Below are positions 7,183-13,917 of a stretch of 19,979 nt of DNA, piece after piece; positions within the stretch are counted from its first letter, which is position 1; every line of letters starts with the position of its first letter. The notes beneath the pieces were generated by a model that worked only from the letters and a program-made list of their open reading frames with translations, did not search any database and was not told where the DNA came from. The translations under genes were made by a program, and so were the position numbers. The stretch comes from JACMNW01 sp031402355 (GTDB lineage: Bacteria > Pseudomonadota > Alphaproteobacteria > Rhodobacterales > Rhodobacteraceae): NCBI GenBank assembly GCA_031402355.1, contig JANNSG010000068.1:1-19979 (forward strand), in the 5' to 3' direction.

Positions 7183-7779
7183 TCATTCCCGCCGCCGCCC
7201 ATACCGCGTCGCCGTCAATACCTCTGACACCGCACAGGATTTACTGTCGATATACCCCCGATCCCGGAAGTACCCGCGCACCATGGCATCCGTTACCGCC
7301 GCCTTGCGCCCCTTGGGATAGACACACCAAACCCCCAACTCCGGTGCGGCTGCCGCCAGCGCAAACGCAGCCGCCAAATCCGCCGCCTTTCCCAAAACCA
7401 CCACCAAAACCCCGGCCCGCCCCAATTCTTCCGTCACCACGCCATGCAACGCCGCCGCCAACGCCGCATCTTCAACTGCGCCCAAAACAAACGCCAAACA
7501 CGTGGGCGTAACCCCCAACTTCTGCGCCAATGTGGGCACGGGCTTTTGCAACGCAGCCAACCACGGCGCTGCCTCCGACTCGCCCAGTTCCAACACCAAA
7601 GGCCCGCGATCCGTTTCCAACCGCAACCAACCCTGATCGACGGACATAGACGTGATCGAGGCACGAGTAACCTGCGCCCGTATCCCGCCACGCAAGATGA
7701 TTTCGGTGGATTCGAGTAAGGCCCGCACCTTAGCGCTCTGGCCCTGCCATTGGGCGATGGTTTCGGTGTTGCGGCCCAC
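7183..7779 (-). CDS. hypothetical protein with DUF3052-like C-terminal domain
   Basis: A 198-residue protein of unknown function. The N-terminal part (about 13-80) looks like a small mixed alpha/beta domain (VRALLES, TEIILRGG, WLRLETDRGPLVLEL). From about residue 83 it resembles DUF3052 proteins: LAQKLGV near the domain start, a hydrophobic strand VLVVVLG (124-130), VWCVYPKGRK (150-159), and the end IDSKSCAVSEVLTATRY (177-193). These recall the family's PKG and VxEtxTxxr motifs. No signal peptide or membrane segment is seen. The start is GTG 7779, preceded by AGGA at nine bases; no better ATG is nearby. It lies alone on the minus strand between two structured repeats, so context gives no function. 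The DUF3052 relation is from recalled family features. Confidence 0.7.
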   Translation of the reverse strand: MGRNTETIAQWQGQSAKVRALLESTEIILRGGIRAQVTRASITSMSVDQGWLRLETDRGPLVLELGESEAAPWLAALQKPVPTLAQKLGVTPTCLAFVLGAVEDAALAAALHGVVTEELGRAGVLVVVLGKAADLAAAFALAAAAPELGVWCVYPKGRKAAVTDAMVRGYFRDRGYIDSKSCAVSEVLTATRYGRRRE

Positions 7780-8161
7780 AGGGGAGGGTCCTTTATTTGC
7801 GATGGTTGCTTCTGCCTCAAAGCATAAGGCTAACAGATAATTTCGTAAGTCGACGTCGCCGCTTGACCCAATTTACCGGTTCTTGCTCGTGGCCCAAGGC
7901 CACGGGCCGCGACCGACCCGCCCCCAGGGCGGGCGCGCCTTGCGCACCCGGTGCTGGCGCACGCTCCGGCCTCAAAAGGTCCCCCGGACCTTTTGCAAGA
8001 CGGCCTGCGCCCCCGGGTCGGTCGCGGCCCTATCTGGATTGGCCCAGCTATTGAACAGTAGACACTTGATACGGATGCCTTTTTTACTTTTTGCAACGGC
8101 TTGCTTTCAACGCCATGTCAAGCGATGCTCTCATTATATTGGTCAGCGTTTCGGGGATTTG
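7780..8161. other. gene-free divergent spacer with repeat element B
   Basis: This spacer separates the DUF3052-like gene (minus) from the TIR gene (plus). I see no convincing gene in it. It contains the ribosome site of the DUF3052-like gene, the structured repeat copy B (7882-8030), then an AT-richer stretch with TTATATT at about 8134-8140 that could contribute to a TIR-gene promoter, though no matching -35 is evident. Confidence 0.6.
7882..8030 (+). repeat. structured repeat element, copy B, with 17-base inverted ends
   Basis: Lead-in CTTGCTCG is followed by hairpin CGTGGCC-CAA-GGCCACG (7888-7904). Then a 127-base segment is bounded by perfect inverted repeats GGGCCGCGACCGACCCG (7904-7920) and CGGGTCGGTCGCGGCCC (8014-8030). 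Inside are hairpin CCCGCCC-CCA-GGGCGGG (7917-7933), the linker CCTTGCGCACCCG shared with copy A, and a perfect ten-base-pair hairpin CAAAAGGTCC-CCC-GGACCTTTTG (7973-7995). The first inner hairpin and the outer stem compete for the same bases, as in copy A. Confidence 0.75.
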
Positions 8162-9157
8162 ATGAAGGTATTTATCAGTTGGAGTGGAAAACGTAGCAAA
8201 GCAATGGCCGTTGCGGTCAAGGATTGGCTTTCGCCAATCTTACAATACGCGAAGCCTTGGGTTTCCGATAAAGACATTTCAGCAGGCGACCGCTGGGCGC
8301 AGGCGATAGCTGGCGAGTAGGAATCTTCAAACTTTGGAATTCTTTGCATTACACCTGAAAACCTTCGTTCGGAATGGATTTTGTTCGAGGCAGGCGCGCT
8401 TTCGAAATCTATGCTCGATGCGAAAGTCATTCCGCTTCTATTTGGGTTGGAATTAAGCGATTTGAGTGGCCCATTATCGCAATTTCAGGCCTTGAAAGTT
8501 GATCAACAGGGTCTGATGGATGTTGTAAAGGCAATCAACGCCGTTGCTGACACCAAAGCCGCCGAAGCAACGATTGGACAACTTGTTCCAGCTCTTTGGC
8601 CGCAGCTTCAAGAAAAACTTGATGCCATTCCAAATCAAGAAGTCTCTGAAAAACACATGCGGCCTCAAACGGAGATTTTGGAAGAATTGGTATCGCAAGT
8701 CAGGGGACTTGGATCGCGGATGCAGGACATAGACCCCGAGACTGTTGGACGTGACTACCGCTTCTCTGAGTCAAAGTATCGGGAGTTTGATCCTCGTATG
8801 ATAGATGAAATGATGCACATGTCTTTGGACAGCCGCGACAGCGATATGACTCTACTAATTCTTGCTGGGTTTGTTCGCGATCGAATGCCTTGGCTCGCAG
8901 AAGCTTTTCTTGAATCTCATCGCGAACTTAAGACCGCCACTGCCGATGAAGCTCGTGAAATAGGTCACAGACTAATGCGTTTGGTAAAGGTCACTACGCG
9001 GGGACCTTTCGGTGATAGAATGATGGGCAAAAGTAAATCAGGGCACATGTTGATGATGGAACTACCACACTTTGTAGATCGCGCGATCTCAATGAGAATA
9101 GAAGCACGACAGATAGTTGATGCCAAAGGCCCCGATTCTGGGGACGATTTAGTTTAG
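8162..9157 (+). pseudogene. TIR-domain protein gene interrupted by an in-frame TAG
   Basis: Reads as one frame of 331 codons except for a TAG at codon 53 (8318-8320). The N-terminal part is a TIR domain: MKVFISWSG strand, VSDKDISAGDRW loop, FGILCITPENL (58-68), and WILFEAGALSK (72-82) with the WxxxE motif whose Glu (76) is catalytic in TIR NADases. The text around the stop, AGE[stop]ESSNFG, matches the usual ELEESxFG, so TAG most likely replaces Leu (TTG to TAG, one base). The remaining 278 codons are intact, pointing to a recent lesion, a read error or readthrough. The C-terminal half (about 175-320) is mostly helical and unrecognised. Sampled stretches are about 48-50% GC, lower than the flanks, suggesting transfer. 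TIR proteins often serve in phage defence, but no partner gene is adjacent. Confidence 0.8.
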
Positions 9158-9179
9158 CGCTGTTGTGACTATCTGGAGC

Positions 9180-9288
9180 AAAACCCGCCTAACGTAAACC
9201 CTTAACAACCCCTTACCTCCCCACCAATACCCCAACAAAATCAACCTATTACCACCCGTAACACACGTGTTACCCCCTCCGGTAACAC
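9180..9288. repeat. G-poor convergent spacer with three GTAACAC half-sites and a hairpin
   Basis: Between the TIR gene and usp (convergent). GTGTTACC-CCCTCC-GGTAACAC (9267-9288) is a perfect eight-base-pair hairpin seven bases beyond the usp stop. The middle half-site can instead pair with GTAACAC at 9258-9264. The plus strand from about 9180 to 9257 is nearly free of G. The hairpin may act as a terminator, but no T tract follows. Confidence 0.55.
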
Positions 9289-9295
9289 ACCCTCG

Positions 9296-9751
9296 TCACG
9301 TAATACTCTCCAGCCTCTCCTTACTCATATCCCCCGGAACGATTGTGATCGGGATCGGCAGGGCGCCTGAATTCTTGCTCATCTGCGTCACCAGCGGCCC
9401 CGGCCCGTTCTTATCGGTTCCCGCCCCCAAAACTAGAACCCCGATTGTCGGATCGTCGCGGACCTGCGACAGGATTTCCTGCACCGGATTGCCCTCTCGG
9501 ATCACCAGTTCCGGGTTGACGCCCTGTTTATCCCGCATCCATTTCGCGAAGACCTCGAAATGAGCCTCGATCCGTTCGCGCGCCTCGGCCCGCATCAGAT
9601 CGGCGACCCCCATCCAGTGTTGGTATTCCTCGGGCGGGATGACCGACAAAATCTGCACCCCGCCAGCCGTTTTTGCCGCCCGCATCGCAGCAAACCGCAT
9701 CGCGTTCAGGCATTCTCGGCTGTCATCCAGCACGACCAGAAACTTCCGCAT
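9296..9751 (-). CDS. universal stress protein (UspA family)
   Basis: A 151-residue single Usp domain, the normal size. The N-terminal strand MRKFLVVLDDSRECLNAMR carries the Asp that contacts adenine in ATP-binding members. The region VLVLGAGTDKNGPGPLVTQM (105-124) occupies the nucleotide-binding loop, where typical members have GxGxxG. The protein ends ITIVPG and a short tail. A general stress or ATP-sensing role is inferred from the family. I recall this gene lying next to nfuA in related Rhodobacterales genomes; here they are about 3.7 kb apart on the same strand. ATG 9751 fits the family start; the ribosome site before it is weak. Confidence 0.9.
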   Translation of the reverse strand: MRKFLVVLDDSRECLNAMRFAAMRAAKTAGGVQILSVIPPEEYQHWMGVADLMRAEARERIEAHFEVFAKWMRDKQGVNPELVIREGNPVQEILSQVRDDPTIGVLVLGAGTDKNGPGPLVTQMSKNSGALPIPITIVPGDMSKERLESIT

Positions 9752-9809
9752 GATCTGTCACCCCCGACTGGCAATCATGCCGCAGATCACCGGGAACTGA
9801 CAAGCCCAG

Positions 9810-10292
9810 TTAGACCGCCTCAGCCAGCAAAGCTCGCAGGTCCAGCCTGCTGTTCGTCATCGCAAGAGTGCCGTCCTTGTCGCGCGGCCAGTCCGCCTTA
9901 TCCCGGTCGCGGTAAAGTTCCACCCCGTTGCCATCCGGATCGCGCAGATAAACCGCTTCCGACACGCCATGATCTGCTGAACCGTCAATCGCGATGCCAG
10001 CATCAATGACCCGCTGAACGGCGGCGGCCAGTGATGCACGGTCAGGGAACAGAAAGGCCGTATGATAGAGCCCGGTGTGACCCATCGGGGCAGGGGTGCC
10101 GTCTTTGCTTTCCCAGGTGTTCAACCCAATATGATGGTGATACCCGCCAGCCGACAGAAACGCCGCCTGCGTGCCGTAACGTGCGACCACATCAAAGCCT
10201 AGGACACCTTGATAGAACCCGATGGCACGATCAAGATCGGCAACTTTCAGATGAATGTGGCCAACGCGGGTCTCTTTGGGCAAAACTGCCAT
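9810..10292 (-). CDS. VOC-superfamily enzyme (glyoxalase/catechol 2,3-dioxygenase-like)
   Basis: A 160-residue protein of two beta-alpha-beta-beta-beta modules. Module 1 runs HIHLKVADLDRAIGFYQ to GYHHHIGLNTW (about 11-60). Module 2 runs LYHTAFLFPDRASL to DPDGNGVELYRDR (about 75-130). Candidate metal ligands are His14, a His in 52-54, His77 and Glu125, and SADHGVSEAVYL resembles CatE-type extradiol dioxygenases. Activity and substrate cannot be assigned from sequence. The frame continues 61 codons upstream through the trpS terminator, but the ATG at 10292 has AAAGGA six bases before it and starts the conserved domain. It is downstream of usp's start by 58 bases on the same strand and may be cotranscribed with it. 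Confidence 0.88.
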   Translation of the reverse strand: MAVLPKETRVGHIHLKVADLDRAIGFYQGVLGFDVVARYGTQAAFLSAGGYHHHIGLNTWESKDGTPAPMGHTGLYHTAFLFPDRASLAAAVQRVIDAGIAIDGSADHGVSEAVYLRDPDGNGVELYRDRDKADWPRDKDGTLAMTNSRLDLRALLAEAV

Positions 10293-10388
10293 GGCGGTTC
10301 CTTTCACGTTTTCACACTGGTGATCGGTAAATATTGGAATCCGACCGCGCCCGGTAGGCGCACTTTCGCACAATCTCTGCGCATTAAC

Positions 10389-10425
10389 AAAAAAAGGCCC
10401 CCGGATCGGGGGGCGATCCGGGGGC
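10389..10425 (-). terminator. strong rho-independent terminator of trpS
   Basis: On the minus strand a perfect 12-base-pair GC-rich stem GCCCCCGGATCG / CGATCCGGGGGC (10425-10414 and 10408-10397) with a five-base loop is followed by one C and seven T (10395-10389). It lies 130 bases beyond the trpS stop and just before the VOC gene, so it separates those two transcripts. Confidence 0.88.
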
Positions 10426-10557
10426 AATCGGGTGAACGCGGGCAAAGGGGGCAGTGCCCGGTCTTCGGGGGACAATCCGAACCCGGATGAGCGATGGGAC
10501 GCTCAACACGAATGTGCCATTCGTATGAGTCCGTTTCGTGACGGATTTCTGAAGTTT
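10426..10557 (-). other. trpS 3' untranslated region with two small hairpins
   Basis: Non-coding. It contains ACGAATG-TGC-CATTCGT (10508-10524) and TCCGT-TTCGTG-ACGGA (10530-10545) before the terminator. The long structured 3' end could hold a small RNA or an RNA-stability element, but no known family is recognised. Confidence 0.35.
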
Positions 10558-11601
10558 CTAGAACTGCCGTGAACGGATCATGCCGACGATATCATAGACC
10601 TGATCCACGATGGGCCGTGCAATCGCATCGGCACGGGCAGCGCCCTGGCCAAGAATACGGTCAATCTCGGCTGGGTCCTGCATCAGACGGGTCATTTCTG
10701 ACGTGATCGGCGACAGTTTTTCCACCGCCAGATCTGCAAGTGCCGGTTTGAAAGCGCCAAACTGCGCGCCCGCGTATTGAAGGACGACCTGCGCAGGCGT
10801 TAGGTTCGCCAAGGCTGCATAAATGTTTACCAGATTGCGCGCCTCTGGGCGGTCTTTCAAACCGTCCGGCGTATCGGGCAGGGGTTCGGCATCGGTTTTC
10901 GCCTTGCGGATCTTCTTAGCAATCGTGTCTGCATCATCGGTCAGGTTGATGCGGGACTGATCGGACGGATCGGATTTCGACATCTTGCTGGCACCATCGC
11001 GAAGTGACATCACCCGCGTGGCCGCCCCTTCGATGACGGGTTCGACCACCGGAAAAAAATCCACCCCGTAGTCATTGTTGAACTTGATCGCGATGTCTCG
11101 GCAAAGCTCGAGATGCTGTTTCTGATCGTCGCCCACCGGCACATGCGTGGCCTTGTAGGCCAGAATGTCAGCGGCCATCAGGGCGGGATAGGCGAAAAGG
11201 CCAAGCGACACGTTCTCGGAATTTTTGCCGGCCTTGTCCTTGAACTGCGTCATCCGAGACATCCAGCCCATGCGGGCGACGCAATTGAAAATCCAGCCCA
11301 ATTCGACATGCGCGGTTACCTGGGATTGGTTGAACAGGATAGACCGCGCGGGATCAATGCCCGCTGCAATAAACCCGGCCGCCGCTTCGCGCGTCGCATG
11401 GCGCAGTTTAGCGGGATCCTGCCAGGTGGTAATGGCATGCATGTCGACCAGACAATAGACCGTTTCGATGCCCGCATCCTGCTTTTCGACAAACCGCTTC
11501 AATGCGCCAAGGTAATTGCCAAGGGTCAGACCGCCGGAAGGCTGGATCCCCGAGAAGATGCGGGTTGGAAAAGCCTGAGGCGTTTGGACCGGCTGAGGCA
11601 T
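10558..11601 (-). CDS. trpS: tryptophanyl-tRNA synthetase
   Basis: A 347-residue class I aminoacyl-tRNA synthetase that charges tRNA-Trp, of usual bacterial length. The HIGH-type signature region is PSGGLTLGNYLGA (21-33), and the KMSKS loop is present exactly as KMSKS (206-210). The tryptophan-pocket and dimer segments (VYCLVDMHAIT, KATHVPVGDDQKQHLEL) are canonical. ATG 11601 is preceded by GGAG at six bases. It is transcribed alone, divergent from the rhomboid-family gene, and ends at a strong intrinsic terminator. No leader peptide or T-box is seen in the 97-base upstream region. Confidence 0.97.
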   Translation of the reverse strand: MPQPVQTPQAFPTRIFSGIQPSGGLTLGNYLGALKRFVEKQDAGIETVYCLVDMHAITTWQDPAKLRHATREAAAGFIAAGIDPARSILFNQSQVTAHVELGWIFNCVARMGWMSRMTQFKDKAGKNSENVSLGLFAYPALMAADILAYKATHVPVGDDQKQHLELCRDIAIKFNNDYGVDFFPVVEPVIEGAATRVMSLRDGASKMSKSDPSDQSRINLTDDADTIAKKIRKAKTDAEPLPDTPDGLKDRPEARNLVNIYAALANLTPAQVVLQYAGAQFGAFKPALADLAVEKLSPITSEMTRLMQDPAEIDRILGQGAARADAIARPIVDQVYDIVGMIRSRQF

Positions 11602-11644
11602 GGGATGCTCCGTTCATACTGTGGCTGGAATTTGCTGCGTTTTC

Positions 11645-11673
11645 GGCTTATCGCTGCGGTCTGGGCGCGTCAA
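11645..11673 (-). promoter_or_regulatory. candidate trpS promoter
   Basis: On the minus strand TTGACG (11673-11668) is followed after 17 bases by TAAGCC (11650-11645), giving a leader of roughly 40 bases before the trpS ATG. The -35 is good, the -10 weak. Confidence 0.4.
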
Positions 11674-11698
11674 CCAATGGCAAAGCAATGAGACTGCA

Positions 11699-12385
11699 AT
11701 GAATGATAACCTGAATGCACCACCGCTGAACCCCCTGCCGATGGTTGTCTGGGTGTTGGCCCTGCCGATCATTGCGATGGAGATCGTGCTGTCGCTGGCG
11801 AGTGGTGGCTTTATTGGCGGGACCGACGCCATTGGCTGGCGCATTGCCGCCGTGCAGCAGTTTGCCTATGCGCCCGAGTTCATGCGCCAGATGATTGCCG
11901 AAAGCCGCTATCCGATTGACGGCCTTAGCCGGTTGGTGACCTACCCGCTGGTCCATGGCAACATGACCCATGCCGTTTTTGTTGTGGTCATGCTGCTTGC
12001 GCTGGGAAAGATGGTTGGCGAAGTTTTTCGGTGGTGGGCCGTTATGGCCGTGTTTTTTGGGGCGTCGGTTGCGGGGGCACTTGCCTATGCGGTCGTGCCA
12101 ATGACAACCGCCCCGCTGATTGGCGGGTATCCTGCTGTCTACGGCTTGATCGGGGCTTTCACATTTCTGATCTGGGTAAGGTTGGCCGCAGTGGGGGCAA
12201 ACCAGAACCGGGCATTCCTGATGATCGGATTTTTGCTTGCGACCCAGCTGATCTTTGGCCTGGTTTTTGGCGGTGGCCTGGACTGGATTGCCGATCTTGC
12301 CGGCTTTTGCACCGGGTTCTTGCTGTCTTTCGTGGTCAGCCCCGGTGGCTGGTCCCATCTGCGCGACAGGTTGCGTCAACGCTGA
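11699..12385 (+). CDS. rhomboid-family membrane protein, probably catalytically inactive
   Basis: A 228-residue polytopic membrane protein with about six hydrophobic segments and a rhomboid-like layout: LVHGNMTHAVFVVVM (84-98), GGYPAVYGLIGAF (142-154) and IADLAGFCTGFLLSF (197-211). In active rhomboid proteases the second motif is GxSG with the catalytic Ser, and the last helix carries the catalytic His in AHxGG. Here they read GGYP and ADLAG, so Ser and His are replaced by Tyr and Asp. The HxxxN helix is also altered. It therefore looks like a pseudoprotease. ATG 11699 was chosen because the upstream frame has no family-like sequence. It is divergent from trpS, and its end overlaps the convergent murJ by ten bases. 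Confidence 0.8.
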   Translation: MNDNLNAPPLNPLPMVVWVLALPIIAMEIVLSLASGGFIGGTDAIGWRIAAVQQFAYAPEFMRQMIAESRYPIDGLSRLVTYPLVHGNMTHAVFVVVMLLALGKMVGEVFRWWAVMAVFFGASVAGALAYAVVPMTTAPLIGGYPAVYGLIGAFTFLIWVRLAAVGANQNRAFLMIGFLLATQLIFGLVFGGGLDWIADLAGFCTGFLLSFVVSPGGWSHLRDRLRQR

Positions 12386-13917
12386 CGGCGAAGGCCACGA
12401 AAATCTGACAGCTTGAATGCACCGATCAGGCTGCCGAGGGCGAAAAAGCTGACGATGCCCGACGTGACCAACAGGCCAAGGCCCAGATAGCGCCAGCCCT
12501 CGGTGCCCAACATCGGACCCAAGACAAGCTGGCCACCCCAAAGAACCAGCCCCATGCCAAGTGAGGCCAGCACGATACGGGGCAGCCGGGCGCGGTTGCG
12601 GGCGTCAAGGCGGGCTTCATCGCCCATCCGGCGACTGCCAAGCCAGAGTTGCGCCACCATGATCCAGCCCGCAGCAGTGGTGGCAAGGGCAGCAGCGACA
12701 AAGCCGATGACGGGCAAAAGTCCGATCGCAATGGCGCAGTTCACGATCATGCAGACCACGGCGTACTGGAAAGGGCGACGGGTATCTTCGCGGGCATAAT
12801 AAAGCGGTTGCAGAACTTTTTGCAGAACGAACGCGGGCAGGCCCAGACCGTAAACTGCCAAAGCCAAGGCAGTGTTGGCGCTGTCGTCACTGTCAAACGC
12901 GCCGCGTTCAAACAAGACCGAAATCAACGGCATGGCGATAACCGCAAGGGCCACGGCGGAGGGCAGGGTCATCGCCAAGGCAAATTCGGTGCCTCGGTTG
13001 AACGAGGCCCGGCCGCCCTCGCTGTCATCAGACCGCAAGCGGCGCGACAGATCGGGCAGAAGCACGGTGCCGATTGCGACGCCAACGACGCCAAGGGGAA
13101 GTTGGTAGAGCCGGTCGGCGTAAGATAGCCACGCCACTGCCCCGTCCGTAAAGCTGGCAACTTGGCGGCCCACCAGCAAGTTGATTTGCACCACGCCTCC
13201 CGCCAGAACAGCGGGGGCGGCGATTAGTGCCAGACGCTTCAGTTCCGGCGTCATGCGCGGCATGGAGAGTGACAGGCCATAGCCCAAGCGCTTTGCGGAA
13301 AACCAAGTGAACGCGAGCTGCACGATGCCGGAAATTGGCACGGTCCAAGCAAGCGCAAGGCCCATATCCCATTTGGCCCAATCGGCCAGCAGCATTGCGG
13401 CAATGAACATCAGGTTCATCAGAACGGGCACGAAGGACGCCTCAGTAAAGCGGCCGAAAGCGTTAAGAACGCCCGAAAGCAAAGCAACAAGGCTGATGAA
13501 CAGGATATAGGAAAACCCGATCCGCCCGAAGGTAACCGCCATATCAAACCGCGCATCGCCGACAAAGCCCGACGCCATGGCCCAGACCAGCCACGGCATG
13601 GCCAGCGTGCCGATCAACGAAAACGCTATCAAAATCGCGGCAAGCCCGGAAAACGCATTCTGCGCAAAGGTTTGGGCATCTTCACCGGATTCCAGCTTTT
13701 TGGCGAACATCGGCACGAAGGCCATGTTGAAGGCGCCCTCGGCAAAGAAGCGGCGAAACATGTTGGGCAAGGAAAGCGCGATCAGAAACGCCTCGGCTAC
13801 CGGCCCCGCACCCAGATAGGCAGCCATCATGATGTCACGGGCAAATCCGGCACCACGCGACAGCAGGGTCCAGCCGCCCACCGTGAAGATGCTGTGCATC
13901 AGTGAAATGGGTTTCAT
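12376..13917 (-). CDS. murJ: lipid II flippase MurJ (MviN family)
   Basis: A 513-residue polytopic inner-membrane protein of the MOP superfamily that flips the peptidoglycan precursor lipid II to the periplasm. The hallmark FRRFFAEGAFNMAFVP lies near residues 54-69, following LSLPNM. About 14 hydrophobic segments fill the sequence, and length is typical. ATG 13917 overlaps the glnD stop by four bases (ATGA), giving translational coupling. The same pairing occurs in other Rhodobacterales as I recall. The 3' end overlaps the convergent rhomboid-family gene by ten bases (12376-12385), so no terminator can lie between them. Confidence 0.95.
   Translation of the reverse strand: MKPISLMHSIFTVGGWTLLSRGAGFARDIMMAAYLGAGPVAEAFLIALSLPNMFRRFFAEGAFNMAFVPMFAKKLESGEDAQTFAQNAFSGLAAILIAFSLIGTLAMPWLVWAMASGFVGDARFDMAVTFGRIGFSYILFISLVALLSGVLNAFGRFTEASFVPVLMNLMFIAAMLLADWAKWDMGLALAWTVPISGIVQLAFTWFSAKRLGYGLSLSMPRMTPELKRLALIAAPAVLAGGVVQINLLVGRQVASFTDGAVAWLSYADRLYQLPLGVVGVAIGTVLLPDLSRRLRSDDSEGGRASFNRGTEFALAMTLPSAVALAVIAMPLISVLFERGAFDSDDSANTALALAVYGLGLPAFVLQKVLQPLYYAREDTRRPFQYAVVCMIVNCAIAIGLLPVIGFVAAALATTAAGWIMVAQLWLGSRRMGDEARLDARNRARLPRIVLASLGMGLVLWGGQLVLGPMLGTEGWRYLGLGLLVTSGIVSFFALGSLIGAFKLSDFRGLRRQR

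Noticed and set aside
7797..8320. Open frames of 85-145 codons over repeat copy B and the TIR start
   Set aside because: Translations are Arg/Pro/Gly-rich products of the GC-rich inverted repeats; the only supported part is the TIR frame from ATG 8162.
8162..9157. A Thoeris-type or other multi-gene TIR defence system
   Set aside because: No ThsA-like, STING, SLOG, CD-NTase or Argonaute partner is adjacent; neighbours are a DUF3052-like gene and usp. It is at most a single-gene candidate.
9187..9210. CtrA-type site (TTAA-N7-TTAA) in the AT-rich spacer
   Set aside because: Only one TTAA is present at the right place; the second half reads CGTT, and no promoter is expected between convergent genes.
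5617..9295. A transposon or prophage remnant
   Set aside because: No transposase, integrase, tRNA attachment site or phage gene is recognisable, so I call it only an accessory-looking interval.
10293..10475. 61-codon extension of the VOC enzyme
   Set aside because: It reads through the trpS terminator hairpin, and ATG 10292 has AAAGGA at proper spacing.
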